This document shows positions 52,876 to 61,760 of a stretch of DNA of 64,000 nucleotides, piece after piece. A program made the translations under genes and the position numbers. Origin of the DNA: JAKAGZ01 sp964595355 (GTDB lineage: Bacteria; Bacteroidota; Ignavibacteria; Ignavibacteriales; Ignavibacteriaceae); NCBI GenBank assembly GCA_964595355.1, contig CAZQQD010000002.1, forward strand, positions 10,120 to 74,119. Reading direction: 5' to 3'. Below the pieces are notes generated by a model. It ran no database searches. It was not told the origin of the DNA and saw only the letters and a program-made list of their open reading frames with translations. The stretch's first letter is position 1. Each line of letters begins with the position of its first letter.

Positions 52876-55800
52876 TTATTTGAATTCGGAATAATTTATT
52901 TTTTCTACATCTTCAAAAGCGATTGTACTTAATTCTTCATTGGTTGGATTATTTAAAGTGAGAATTCTTTCTTCCTGGTTTGAAATAGCTTTATATAAAA
53001 TATTTCTAACAGTTCTTGCATTACCAAAGTTTTTATCACGTTCCTTGTAGAGTTTTGTAAATATTTCCAGTAGTAATTGCCAAGCACCCTCATCCAGCGT
53101 ATACCCTGCTTTTGTAGTAATAACGAGGGCGATCTCAAGCATCTGTCGCGGAGTATAATCATCGAAATTAAAAAAGTTTGTAAACCTTGATTGAAGTCCT
53201 GGATTGGACTCGATAAATTCTTTCATTTCCCCCGTGTATCCTGCAACTATAACAATAAATCTGCCGGCAAAATCCTCCATTCGTTTTATCAGAGTATCAA
53301 TTGCTTCTTGCCCAAAATCATTTCCACCTTTCGACAGAGCATATGCCTCATCAATAAAAAGAGTTCCTCCCATAGCATTTTCAATTATTCTATCAGTTTT
53401 AGTTGCTGTTTGACCGAGGTATCCCGCAACTAACCCACTTCTATCAACTTCTATTAGGTGCCCTTTTTCAAGAATTCCCATCTCTTTGTAAATTTTACTT
53501 AAAAGGCGTGCGATAGTTGTTTTCCCGGTACCGGGATTTCCTAGGAAAACTGAATGAAGATTTCTTGGGATTACTTTAAGTCCTCTTTCTTTTCTGAGCT
53601 TTGCGACTTTCAGGCTACTAACTAGTTTTTCTACAGATTGCTTTACTGATTTTAATCCGGTTAGTTCATCCAGTTCTTTCAAATATTCGTTAAGAAGTTC
53701 CGGATTACCTTCAATTTCGACTTTTTCCTTTTCTTTTCTGATTTTTATCAGCGATTCCACATCTTCTATTTTGATCTCTTTCATCACATATTCGTTCCTT
53801 TCATCAGGAGAAAGATCAGCAATCCTTAACAATTGATTTTTAAGTATTCTGTCGATAAGATTTCTTACTAGTCTTGCGTTTCCAAAACTTCTGTCACGAG
53901 CTCTGTAAATTTCATTGAAATATTTTTTCAGGATATATTCAATATCCGGTTTAAAAATATGGCCTTTTTGTTCTACATATTTTTTTGATATTTCCAGTAA
54001 CTCATCTGGTGTGTAATCTTCAAAAATAATTTCTCTAGTAAATCTTGATTTCATCCCTGGATTACTGATCAGGAAATCCTTCATCTCTTCTGTATAGCCA
54101 GTAGCTATTACCAGAAAATTTCCTTTATCATCTTCCATCCTTTTTAATAATGTATCAATAGCTTCCTTGCCGAAATCTGTTCCATTTCCATCGCCTTTTT
54201 TAATAAGTGAGTAGGCTTCATCTATTAATAGAGTTCCTCCGATTGCTTTATCGACCATTTCTGTTGTTTTGTGAGCAGTTTGTCCAACATAACCGGAAAC
54301 GAGCGCAGATCTATCTGCTTCTATAAAATGGCCTTTAGATAAAATTCCAAGAGCGGAATAAATTTCAGAAAAAATTCTTGCAACTGTAGTTTTACCGGTT
54401 CCGGGACTTCCGAGAAATACAAAATGTTGTCCAAATTTTTCTCTTAGATTTTCGCCCTGTTCTATGTATAACTGGGCTAGTTTGATGATCTGATAGATCT
54501 CATTTTTTACATTATGTAAGCCTGTAAGAGCTTTTAGTTTGGCAACTGATTTATTAAGACTTTCTTCATCAATTCCAAATTTTACTTCCTTAGTTGTTCC
54601 GGAACTAACTACAGCATTAATATCATTTTCGGTGATAGTCACCATAGCTTCTTTAGAACGTTCGTGTTCGCTGAGTTTTAAATATCTTTTACTCAACTGC
54701 ATTTTAACTTCATTGAAATAATTCCTTATGAGGCGGGCGTTACCGAATGAGCTGTCTCGGTTTCTGTATAATGTTGTCAGGTTTTTTCTCAGTAGTTCAA
54801 TTGCTGCCCCATTTATTTCATATTCTTCCTTGCGTGAAATAAGTTTAAATATTTCAATTAATTCGTCAGGACTATAATCATCAAAATTAAAGTAGTGTGT
54901 AAATCTTGATTTTAATCCAGGATTTGAATTAATAAAGTTGTTCATTTCTTGCGGGTAGCCTGCACAGATTACAACAAATTCGCCTTTGTAATCTTCCATC
55001 CTTTTCAATAATACATCTATTGCTTCCTGTCCAAAATCCTGTTGATTACCTGCTTTTTTAAGTGTATATGCTTCATCAATAAAAAGTATTCCTCCCAGGG
55101 CCTCTGTAATTACCTTTTCAGTTTTTTGTGCTGTTTCGCCTATATATTGCCCCACGAGCCCTGTTCTGTCAACTTCTATTACGTGCCCGTTTTTCAAAAG
55201 TCCCATAGCTTTGAAAATTTTTCCGAGAAGGCGGGCAATAGTTGTTTTGCCCGTACCCGGATTCCCTAAAAATATACTATTTACAGATAAGCTCTCTTCA
55301 GTTTTTAATCCAAGCTTTTCTCTTTCTTTAATGAATTTAAGATAAGCAACAAAGTCCTGCATCGATTGTTTAACACTCTCCAGCCCGATAAAAGTGTTGA
55401 GGTTAGCCAGAAGATCTTCAAGAGACTCGCTATCATGTGAAGTAAGGGAGGTTTGTTTGACATAATGGGGTTGTTCAGTAAGTGGTTTTTCATAATGTTC
55501 AATACCTTCGGGTCTGTCTATGTCTTCAAAGTTCACAACTTCTGAGTGACCAATTAAAAACCATCGTGAACAAACAATATTATTATCCAGATAAATATCG
55601 ACTCTACCCTGACCTCTGTTCCAGAATCCGGGTGTATCTGTCCCCCAACTTTGCACAAACTCTACAGTTCTCCAGCTTTTTTTCATTTCAATGTTGAAAT
55701 GATGTCTGCCTACTTCTCGGTCATTAAGGAACCAGATTGCCAGTCCGTTTATATTTTCGTCCCGCTGGTTATAGAAAGGGTTTTCAAAGATAATCTCTAC

Positions 55801-56757
55801 TCCAATATAGGTAATCGTCTCTTCGCTGAATTGCAAAAGATAGGTCCTTCTCCCGCTGCGGAAATTTTCGATCAGATCGTAGGTTCTGACATAATGTACT
55901 TTGAAAAATTTATTATCGTTTAATAGAGTATCAGTTCTTCCACCCGGTGAATATATAGGTTCTTCCACGCTTGTTATTATCTGTTCTTCGGGGAAGAATT
56001 TCAGTATTCTTTGGTAAATATTCTGAAAGTATTCATTGTCTTTAAATTGGTCTTCTATTTCTTTAGCTTTTTGAAATGCAATACGTACCTGGAACATACC
56101 AAGCAATGACTCCAGTTCTAACAATTTGGCTTTTGGGTGATCTTTTTTTGCTTTAGATGTTGATAGAATGTTTCTTGCTGCCCATAATGTAAACCAATAT
56201 TCTTTATCTCTGAAGGCGTCCTCTGCATCTTCCAGTAAGGATATTTTCTTTTGAAACATACCACTTAGAAATCCTTCTCCATAACCAAGTGATATTCTTA
56301 ATAATTCTTTAATTTTTATTATCTTATTTCTTTCTTCATTATCATTTCCGTTTGTTTTATCTATTTCTTCAAGCGCTTCAAAGAACCTGCCCATCCCTGC
56401 AAGAGTCCTTGCTTTATTTAAATAAGCCCAGGAAGCTAAATCGGTTTTACTTGATATTGCTTTATCCAAATCGGATAATGCTCCATCAAAAATACTCATT
56501 CTCATTAAAAGATAGCCGCGGTATAGCAGGGAATTTGTATCATTATTACTTATTTCAACGGCTAAATTTGCCAATTCAAATGCCTGTGAAGGATCTCCGT
56601 TTTCAAGAGTTGCCCACGCAAGGCACATTATTGCATTATAGTCTTCAGGGCTTTGTTGATAGACTTTACGGGCAGCTGTTAAAGCCATCCTGAATCTGCC
56701 GTGCTTTAAATGCCCGTATGCTTCCAAAAGTAATTCTTCAAGATCGTCAGTTACCAA
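52876..56757 (-). CDS. TPR protein with unassigned beta domain and three CbbX-type AAA modules
   Basis: This 1293-residue protein has N-terminal TPR-like helices (about residues 1-260) and a beta-rich region (about 280-420) with no family I recognise. Three AAA modules of the CbbX/SpoVK type are spaced about 287 residues apart. Walker A motifs near 498, 784 and 1072 are NPGTGKTTIARLL, SPGTGKTTVARIF and NPGTGKTTIARLL. Walker B motifs are LFIDEAYTL, LLIDEAYSL and LFIDEAYAL. All three keep the FGNAR-x-x-RN sensor region, so all look ATP-competent. Its role is unknown; remodelling of a protein complex is a reasonable inference. Confidence 0.9.
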   Translation of the reverse strand: MVTDDLEELLLEAYGHLKHGRFRMALTAARKVYQQSPEDYNAIMCLAWATLENGDPSQAFELANLAVEISNNDTNSLLYRGYLLMRMSIFDGALSDLDKAISSKTDLASWAYLNKARTLAGMGRFFEALEEIDKTNGNDNEERNKIIKIKELLRISLGYGEGFLSGMFQKKISLLEDAEDAFRDKEYWFTLWAARNILSTSKAKKDHPKAKLLELESLLGMFQVRIAFQKAKEIEDQFKDNEYFQNIYQRILKFFPEEQIITSVEEPIYSPGGRTDTLLNDNKFFKVHYVRTYDLIENFRSGRRTYLLQFSEETITYIGVEIIFENPFYNQRDENINGLAIWFLNDREVGRHHFNIEMKKSWRTVEFVQSWGTDTPGFWNRGQGRVDIYLDNNIVCSRWFLIGHSEVVNFEDIDRPEGIEHYEKPLTEQPHYVKQTSLTSHDSESLEDLLANLNTFIGLESVKQSMQDFVAYLKFIKEREKLGLKTEESLSVNSIFLGNPGTGKTTIARLLGKIFKAMGLLKNGHVIEVDRTGLVGQYIGETAQKTEKVITEALGGILFIDEAYTLKKAGNQQDFGQEAIDVLLKRMEDYKGEFVVICAGYPQEMNNFINSNPGLKSRFTHYFNFDDYSPDELIEIFKLISRKEEYEINGAAIELLRKNLTTLYRNRDSSFGNARLIRNYFNEVKMQLSKRYLKLSEHERSKEAMVTITENDINAVVSSGTTKEVKFGIDEESLNKSVAKLKALTGLHNVKNEIYQIIKLAQLYIEQGENLREKFGQHFVFLGSPGTGKTTVARIFSEIYSALGILSKGHFIEADRSALVSGYVGQTAHKTTEMVDKAIGGTLLIDEAYSLIKKGDGNGTDFGKEAIDTLLKRMEDDKGNFLVIATGYTEEMKDFLISNPGMKSRFTREIIFEDYTPDELLEISKKYVEQKGHIFKPDIEYILKKYFNEIYRARDRSFGNARLVRNLIDRILKNQLLRIADLSPDERNEYVMKEIKIEDVESLIKIRKEKEKVEIEGNPELLNEYLKELDELTGLKSVKQSVEKLVSSLKVAKLRKERGLKVIPRNLHSVFLGNPGTGKTTIARLLSKIYKEMGILEKGHLIEVDRSGLVAGYLGQTATKTDRIIENAMGGTLFIDEAYALSKGGNDFGQEAIDTLIKRMEDFAGRFIVIVAGYTGEMKEFIESNPGLQSRFTNFFNFDDYTPRQMLEIALVITTKAGYTLDEGAWQLLLEIFTKLYKERDKNFGNARTVRNILYKAISNQEERILTLNNPTNEELSTIAFEDVEKINYSEFK

Positions 56758-57010
56758 ATTGCTTCTCCGAAAAGATCAAAATTGATCACTTAAAAATTAT
56801 TTTTTTGTAAATAAGTGTAGTCTTATGATACATAATATAAGATTTAATAAATTTTAATAAAAGAACCATTCCTAATATTACAAACCAGTGCATTAGTGCA
56901 ATAGATTTATCTGATAAAATTCGGTCAAACAATAGCTGCAACTAACTGAAAAGCTTCATAATAGTTTGAATTATTTTTATATTAGTTTATATCCAAAAGG
57001 GTAATGTTTA

Positions 57011-58444
57011 ATGGTACTAAATGAAAAATATTCTGGTCTTTTTACAGATCATTATGAATTAACAATGGCGCAGGGCTATTTTCTTGATGGACGGCAGGAT
57101 TTAACCGCTTGTTTTGATTACTTCTTCAGGAAAAATCCTTTTGGCTCAGGATATACGATTTTTGCCGGATTGCAAAATCTACTCGATATGATTTCCGTTT
57201 TCAAATTTGAAGAAGAAGCAATCGATCATCTTAATAAAGTCGGATTCAAAAGTGACTTTCTCGAATATTTAAGAAATTTCAAGTTTAAAGGAAATATATA
57301 TGCTCCTAATGAAGGTGATGTGGTATTCTCAGGTGAACCCATAGTTAGATTTGAAGGGAACATTATTGAAACACAATTGATTGAATCCATGTCGCTAAAT
57401 GTTTTGAATTTTCAGTCATTAATTGCAACAAAAGCTTCAAGACTCAGGCATTCAGCCGGAAATAGAGTCGTAATAGATTTTGGGCTGAGACGTGCACAGG
57501 GGATGGCTGCAATTCACGGAAGCCGTGCTGCTATTATCGGCGGAATAAACAGCACTTCCAATGTTTATAGTTCATATTTGTATGATATAAATTCAACTGG
57601 AACTATGGCTCATTCGTGGGTGCAGAGTTATGATAATGAATTAGAAGCGTTCAGAAATTTTGCGAGTGCATTTCCTCAGGATTGCGTTTTACTTGTTGAC
57701 ACATATGATACTTTGAAAAGCGGAATTCCTAACGCAATAAAAGTGGCAAAAGAAATGGAAGCAAAAGGGAATAAGCTCTTCGCAATCAGGCTCGATAGCG
57801 GTGATCTTGCTTACTTGAGTAAAAGATGCAGGAAAATGCTCGATGAGGCAGGATTGCAATACGTAAAAATTGTTGCCTCTAATCAACTGGATGAATATCT
57901 GGTCAAAAGCTTGATCGATCAGGCTGCGCCAATCGATGCTTTCGGTGTCGGTACGAGTCTGATTACAGGACAAAAAGATGCTGCACTTGACGGGGTTTAT
58001 AAATTAAGTATGGCTGATAATAAATCAAGTCTTAAACTTTCTGATGATCTTGAAAAGATAACTTTGCCGGGGGTGAAAAAGATATACAGATATTATAACG
58101 GTAACGGAAAGTTTTATGCTGATGGAATTTTGCTTGAAGAGGAGAATGAAACTGACAGAATTTTTCACCCCTTACAGCCGTTAAAAAGTAGTGAGGTGTC
58201 TAGGTTAAAAAAAGAAAATCTTCAATCGAAAGTTTTTTCAGAAGGCAAAATACTTTTAAAACAAAAATCAGTTTTGGAAATTGCTGAGTACGTAAAGGAG
58301 AGATTAAGCAAATTACCGGATGAGCATAAGAGATTTGAGAACCCACATACATATAAAGTGGGAATAAGTTCAAAATTAATGAATCTTAGAAATGAAATAG
58401 TGACCGAGATTACTGAAAAACATAAAAAGGGAGCGATAACGTGA
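57011..58444 (+). CDS. pncB: nicotinate phosphoribosyltransferase
   Basis: This 477-residue enzyme makes nicotinate mononucleotide from nicotinate and PRPP. FTDHYELTMAQGYF lies at about residues 12-25, DFGLRRAQG at about 158, FAIRLDSGDLAYLSK at about 257 and FGVGTSLITGQKD at about 315. AAGGG lies upstream. It ends in a GTGA overlap with pncA. Confidence 0.94.
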   Translation: MVLNEKYSGLFTDHYELTMAQGYFLDGRQDLTACFDYFFRKNPFGSGYTIFAGLQNLLDMISVFKFEEEAIDHLNKVGFKSDFLEYLRNFKFKGNIYAPNEGDVVFSGEPIVRFEGNIIETQLIESMSLNVLNFQSLIATKASRLRHSAGNRVVIDFGLRRAQGMAAIHGSRAAIIGGINSTSNVYSSYLYDINSTGTMAHSWVQSYDNELEAFRNFASAFPQDCVLLVDTYDTLKSGIPNAIKVAKEMEAKGNKLFAIRLDSGDLAYLSKRCRKMLDEAGLQYVKIVASNQLDEYLVKSLIDQAAPIDAFGVGTSLITGQKDAALDGVYKLSMADNKSSLKLSDDLEKITLPGVKKIYRYYNGNGKFYADGILLEEENETDRIFHPLQPLKSSEVSRLKKENLQSKVFSEGKILLKQKSVLEIAEYVKERLSKLPDEHKRFENPHTYKVGISSKLMNLRNEIVTEITEKHKKGAIT

Positions 58445-59004
58445 AAGCATTATTAATAGTAGACGTACAAAACGATTTTTGTCCAGGAGGGGCTCTTGCC
58501 AGTCCCAAGGGTGACACAATCGTTCCTGTTATAAATAAATTACTCGGTAAATTCGATTTAGTCGTTGCATCAAAAGACTGGCATCCTGTTGAATCAGTAC
58601 ATTTTGAAAAATGGCCTAAACATTGTGTGCAGGGGACTGTGGGTGCTGAATTTCATCCAGATCTTCAGGAAAACAGATTTGATAAAGTATTAGTAAAGGG
58701 GACAGGAAACAAAGATGACGGTTATTCAGCATTTGAAGCTACCAACGAAAATCTTGCTGAGTTTCTTAGAAAAAATAAAATTGGTTCGCTTTATATTTGT
58801 GGACTAACAATAGAATACTGTGTCAAAACCACAGTCCTTGATGCAATAAAGTATGGCTTTGAGACTTATCTAATTAAAGATGCTGCTGAAGGAATTTATC
58901 AACATACAGGAGATGTTGATAAAGCATGTAATGAAATGAAAAAGGCCGGTGCAAAAATAATCACCTCAGCTGAGATTATGACTGCAAAAGATATGGTTAA
59001 ATAA
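58441..59004 (+). CDS. pncA: nicotinamidase
   Basis: This 187-residue isochorismatase-fold enzyme deaminates nicotinamide to nicotinate. The catalytic aspartate is in VDVQNDFCPGGAL, the metal ligands in ASKDWHPVESVHFE, and the nucleophilic cysteine in LTIEYCVKTT. It starts with GTG inside the pncB stop region, so it feeds its product directly to its partner in NAD salvage. Confidence 0.94.
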   Translation: MKALLIVDVQNDFCPGGALASPKGDTIVPVINKLLGKFDLVVASKDWHPVESVHFEKWPKHCVQGTVGAEFHPDLQENRFDKVLVKGTGNKDDGYSAFEATNENLAEFLRKNKIGSLYICGLTIEYCVKTTVLDAIKYGFETYLIKDAAEGIYQHTGDVDKACNEMKKAGAKIITSAEIMTAKDMVK

Positions 59005-59007
59005 TTC

Positions 59008-59031
59008 AAAACAGGAATTACTTCCTGTTTT
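59008..59031. terminator. Bidirectional terminator between pncA and the STAS gene
   Basis: AAAACAGGAA (59008-59017) and TTCCTGTTTT (59022-59031) form a perfect 10-bp stem with loop TTAC. It has T-rich tails for both converging genes. Confidence 0.85.
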
Positions 59032-59061
59032 GTTCTTTACTTAAATGTTTCAGCTTAAGAA

Positions 59062-59391
59062 TTAAAAACTTTTAGCAGCAGTATCTGCCGAATCGTAGTT
59101 CTCAAAAACTTTATTTAACTGTGTAACCGCGAGGACACCTCTTACTTTATCACTGGAGTTGGAGAGTTTTAGAATTCCCCCACCATTTTTTACAGTTGTA
59201 TATCCTCCGACAAGAATTCCTATGCCATTACTATTTATAAACTTAATATCTGACATATCGACTACAATGTTCTTTTTGCCCTGGTTGAGAAGATTCTGAA
59301 GAGTTTCCTTAAATTCTGCTGCAAAAGGTCCGCCTTCAATCTTGCCTTTTAACTCAATAATTGCAGCGCCATATTGTTCCTTTATGTTCAT
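59062..59391 (-). CDS. STAS-domain anti-sigma-factor antagonist-like protein
   Basis: This 109-residue single STAS domain has VVDMSDIKFINSNGIGILVG, in which the serine before NGIG matches the phosphorylated serine of SpoIIAA-like proteins. GGAGG sits just before the ATG. The usual partner switch (an RsbW/SpoIIAB-type kinase) is not in the window. It lies upstream-facing from the kinase-TPR array. Confidence 0.88.
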   Translation of the reverse strand: MNIKEQYGAAIIELKGKIEGGPFAAEFKETLQNLLNQGKKNIVVDMSDIKFINSNGIGILVGGYTTVKNGGGILKLSNSSDKVRGVLAVTQLNKVFENYDSADTAAKSF

Positions 59392-59596
59392 ATATCCTCC
59401 GGTTAGTAAATCTAAATTTTTATTTTTTTTGACGTATAAGGATAGTCTTTCTGTTACAAAATAGAGCTTTGAGTATAGGCCTTAATTTAATAAGTAAAAA
59501 TCAATATCCCAAATAAATTATTACGTATTAATTTCTTGATTCCGCTTGCCCAGGATTAATAAATGCTAAAATTAGGGTAATCTTTCTGAAGAAATC

Positions 59597-61735
59597 CTAT
59601 TTATCTTTCATCAATTCTATATAATCCTTTTCGCTACGGATATTTTCAAGATCAGGATCTCTTTTTATCCAGTCGTAATGTTCAAAACCTGATGCTACAA
59701 TATTCTTTAAAGTATCGATAGCAAGTTCCTTCTCATTCATTCTAGAATAAACACAGGCTGCATTGTATAACATAACGTTATCATTTGGACTTAATTCAAG
59801 AGCCATCTTAGTTTCTCTTTTGGCATCTTCATTTTTCCCAGCCAGGTGTAGAAGCTGTGCATAAAAGATTCTTGCTCTCCCATCATCAGGGTTTTGTTCT
59901 AAATAATGGTCGTAATATTTGGAGGTATTTTGAATAGTTTTATCGTGTTTTTCTTTGTCACCTAACTTTTCGTATACCATACGCAAATCCATATAAGCAG
60001 TATAAAAGTCAGGGTTAATTTCTGTAACTTTTTTCAACGGTTCTATGGCTTCCTTATCCCTATCGGTGGTAAAATAAACACGTCCTAACACCCAGTATGC
60101 AAAGAAATTATTAGGGTCTAATGAAATCGCCTTTTGAACAGCTGTTATTGCCTCATCAAAAGTGCCTTTATAATAATACGCTAATCCTAAAGCTGAATAT
60201 GCTTCAGCGAGAGTTGAGTCATACATTATTGCTTTCAGGCTTAATTCAAGGGCTTTATCCAACCAGACGTCTTTTCTCTCAAAATAGGCATATCTTACCG
60301 CATAGGCTTCAGCCAGTCCTGCATAAGCTTCCGCATACCTGGAGTCAAGTGCAATCGCTTTGTCAAAGAACTGGATTGCGAATTGAATATTATTTTTAGA
60401 TTGTCTATATAAATAATTTCTTGCACGAAGATTATAATCAAATGCTTCTGCATTTAATGTTGGACGTTTTGTCAATTCAACCTTTTCCGTTGGAGTTAAT
60501 TTTACCAATAATGCATCAACAATCTGTTTGGAGACTTTTTCCTGAATGTCGAATACATCAGAGAGTTTCCCTTTATAGGTTTCCGCCCAGAGTTGAGTAT
60601 CGCTGTCTACTTCAATTAATTGGGCAGTTATTCTAATATCTTCCCCGAATTTTCTGACGTTGCCTTCAATAATATATCTTGCATCAAGTTCTCGTCCGAT
60701 AGTTTTAATATCTTTTTGTGTCCCTTTATATTGCATAGTTGTTGTACGTGATACTACTTTCATATTTTTTAGGCGTGAAAGATTTGCAATCAGTTCGCCT
60801 GTCAATCCTTCACCGAAATAATCGTTTTCTTTGTCAGGGCTGATATTATCGAAAGGCAGCACAGCGATAGTTTTTAATTTAGTTTCTGTACTACTTTTAT
60901 TCACTAAGTCTTTTGTCTCAATTAACGTTTTAATTACCTCATCCATATCCTGGAATCTTTTATCGGGTTGTTTTGCCAGCATTCTTTTCACTATCATGTC
61001 AACCTGGTGTGGAATTTTAAGATCCATTGTACTGGGGAGAGGAGGTTCTTCATTTACGATCAAGTATAGTAACGCTGCTTCGTGTTCAGCTTTGAATAGA
61101 GGCTCACCAGTGAGCATTTCATAAAATACAACACCCAAAGACCAGATATCTGACCTTTGGTCAGCACTTAGCCCCTGCGCTTGTTCCGGTGCCATATAAG
61201 CGAGCGTACCCAAAGAAGTGCCTGTTTTGGTCATTCCTGAACTACCTTTTAATTTAGCCAAGCCAAAATCCATTATTTTGAGCTGTTCACCAGGAGATAC
61301 CATAATGTTTTCGCTTTTAATATCACGGTGGATAATATTATTATCGTGTGCAACTTTTAGTCCTTTAGCTATTGTGATTAACCAATCTATAGCTTTTAAA
61401 TAAGGGATGCCGGAGCTAGTTTTCAAGTTAGAGACATAGGATTTTAAAGTTTCACCTTCCACAAACTCCATTACCATAAAAACGGAACTCTCATGCTCGC
61501 CTATCTCATATATGCTCATTATGTTCGGATGATTAAGAGAAGCTGCGGCTTTAGCTTCCAGCAAAAATCTTTTTTTATTTTCCTCTGATGATGCAAGGTG
61601 TGCAGGCAGAAATTTAATAGCCACAGTTCGTTCAAGATTCAAGTCTTTAGCCTTGTAAACCACTCCCATTCCACCCTGCCCAATCTGATCAATTATTTTA
61701 TAATGTGAAATAGTTTTGCCCTTAAATTCGTTCAT
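59597..61735 (-). CDS. Ser/Thr protein kinase with FlgO/TolB_N-like and TPR domains (copy 1)
   Basis: This 712-residue protein has a kinase domain (about residues 10-275) with the glycine loop GQGGMGVVYKAKD, HRDIKSENIMV and DFGLAKLKG. A FlgO/TolB_N-like region (about 290-420: IAVLPFDNISPDKENDYFGEGL) follows, then a TPR array to about residue 700. The FlgO-like plus TPR arrangement is also seen in adenylate cyclases. No transmembrane helix is obvious. It is a close paralogue of the next gene, separated by 25 bases and of identical length. Confidence 0.92.
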   Translation of the reverse strand: MNEFKGKTISHYKIIDQIGQGGMGVVYKAKDLNLERTVAIKFLPAHLASSEENKKRFLLEAKAAASLNHPNIMSIYEIGEHESSVFMVMEFVEGETLKSYVSNLKTSSGIPYLKAIDWLITIAKGLKVAHDNNIIHRDIKSENIMVSPGEQLKIMDFGLAKLKGSSGMTKTGTSLGTLAYMAPEQAQGLSADQRSDIWSLGVVFYEMLTGEPLFKAEHEAALLYLIVNEEPPLPSTMDLKIPHQVDMIVKRMLAKQPDKRFQDMDEVIKTLIETKDLVNKSSTETKLKTIAVLPFDNISPDKENDYFGEGLTGELIANLSRLKNMKVVSRTTTMQYKGTQKDIKTIGRELDARYIIEGNVRKFGEDIRITAQLIEVDSDTQLWAETYKGKLSDVFDIQEKVSKQIVDALLVKLTPTEKVELTKRPTLNAEAFDYNLRARNYLYRQSKNNIQFAIQFFDKAIALDSRYAEAYAGLAEAYAVRYAYFERKDVWLDKALELSLKAIMYDSTLAEAYSALGLAYYYKGTFDEAITAVQKAISLDPNNFFAYWVLGRVYFTTDRDKEAIEPLKKVTEINPDFYTAYMDLRMVYEKLGDKEKHDKTIQNTSKYYDHYLEQNPDDGRARIFYAQLLHLAGKNEDAKRETKMALELSPNDNVMLYNAACVYSRMNEKELAIDTLKNIVASGFEHYDWIKRDPDLENIRSEKDYIELMKDK

Positions 61736-61760
61736 CTTTGCCCTCTCTCATTTCAATAAA

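Noticed and set aside
55482..55923. Plus-strand frames opposite the beta domain of the triple-AAA protein
   Set aside because: The minus-strand frame is continuous over 1293 codons with three AAA domains; these are shadows.
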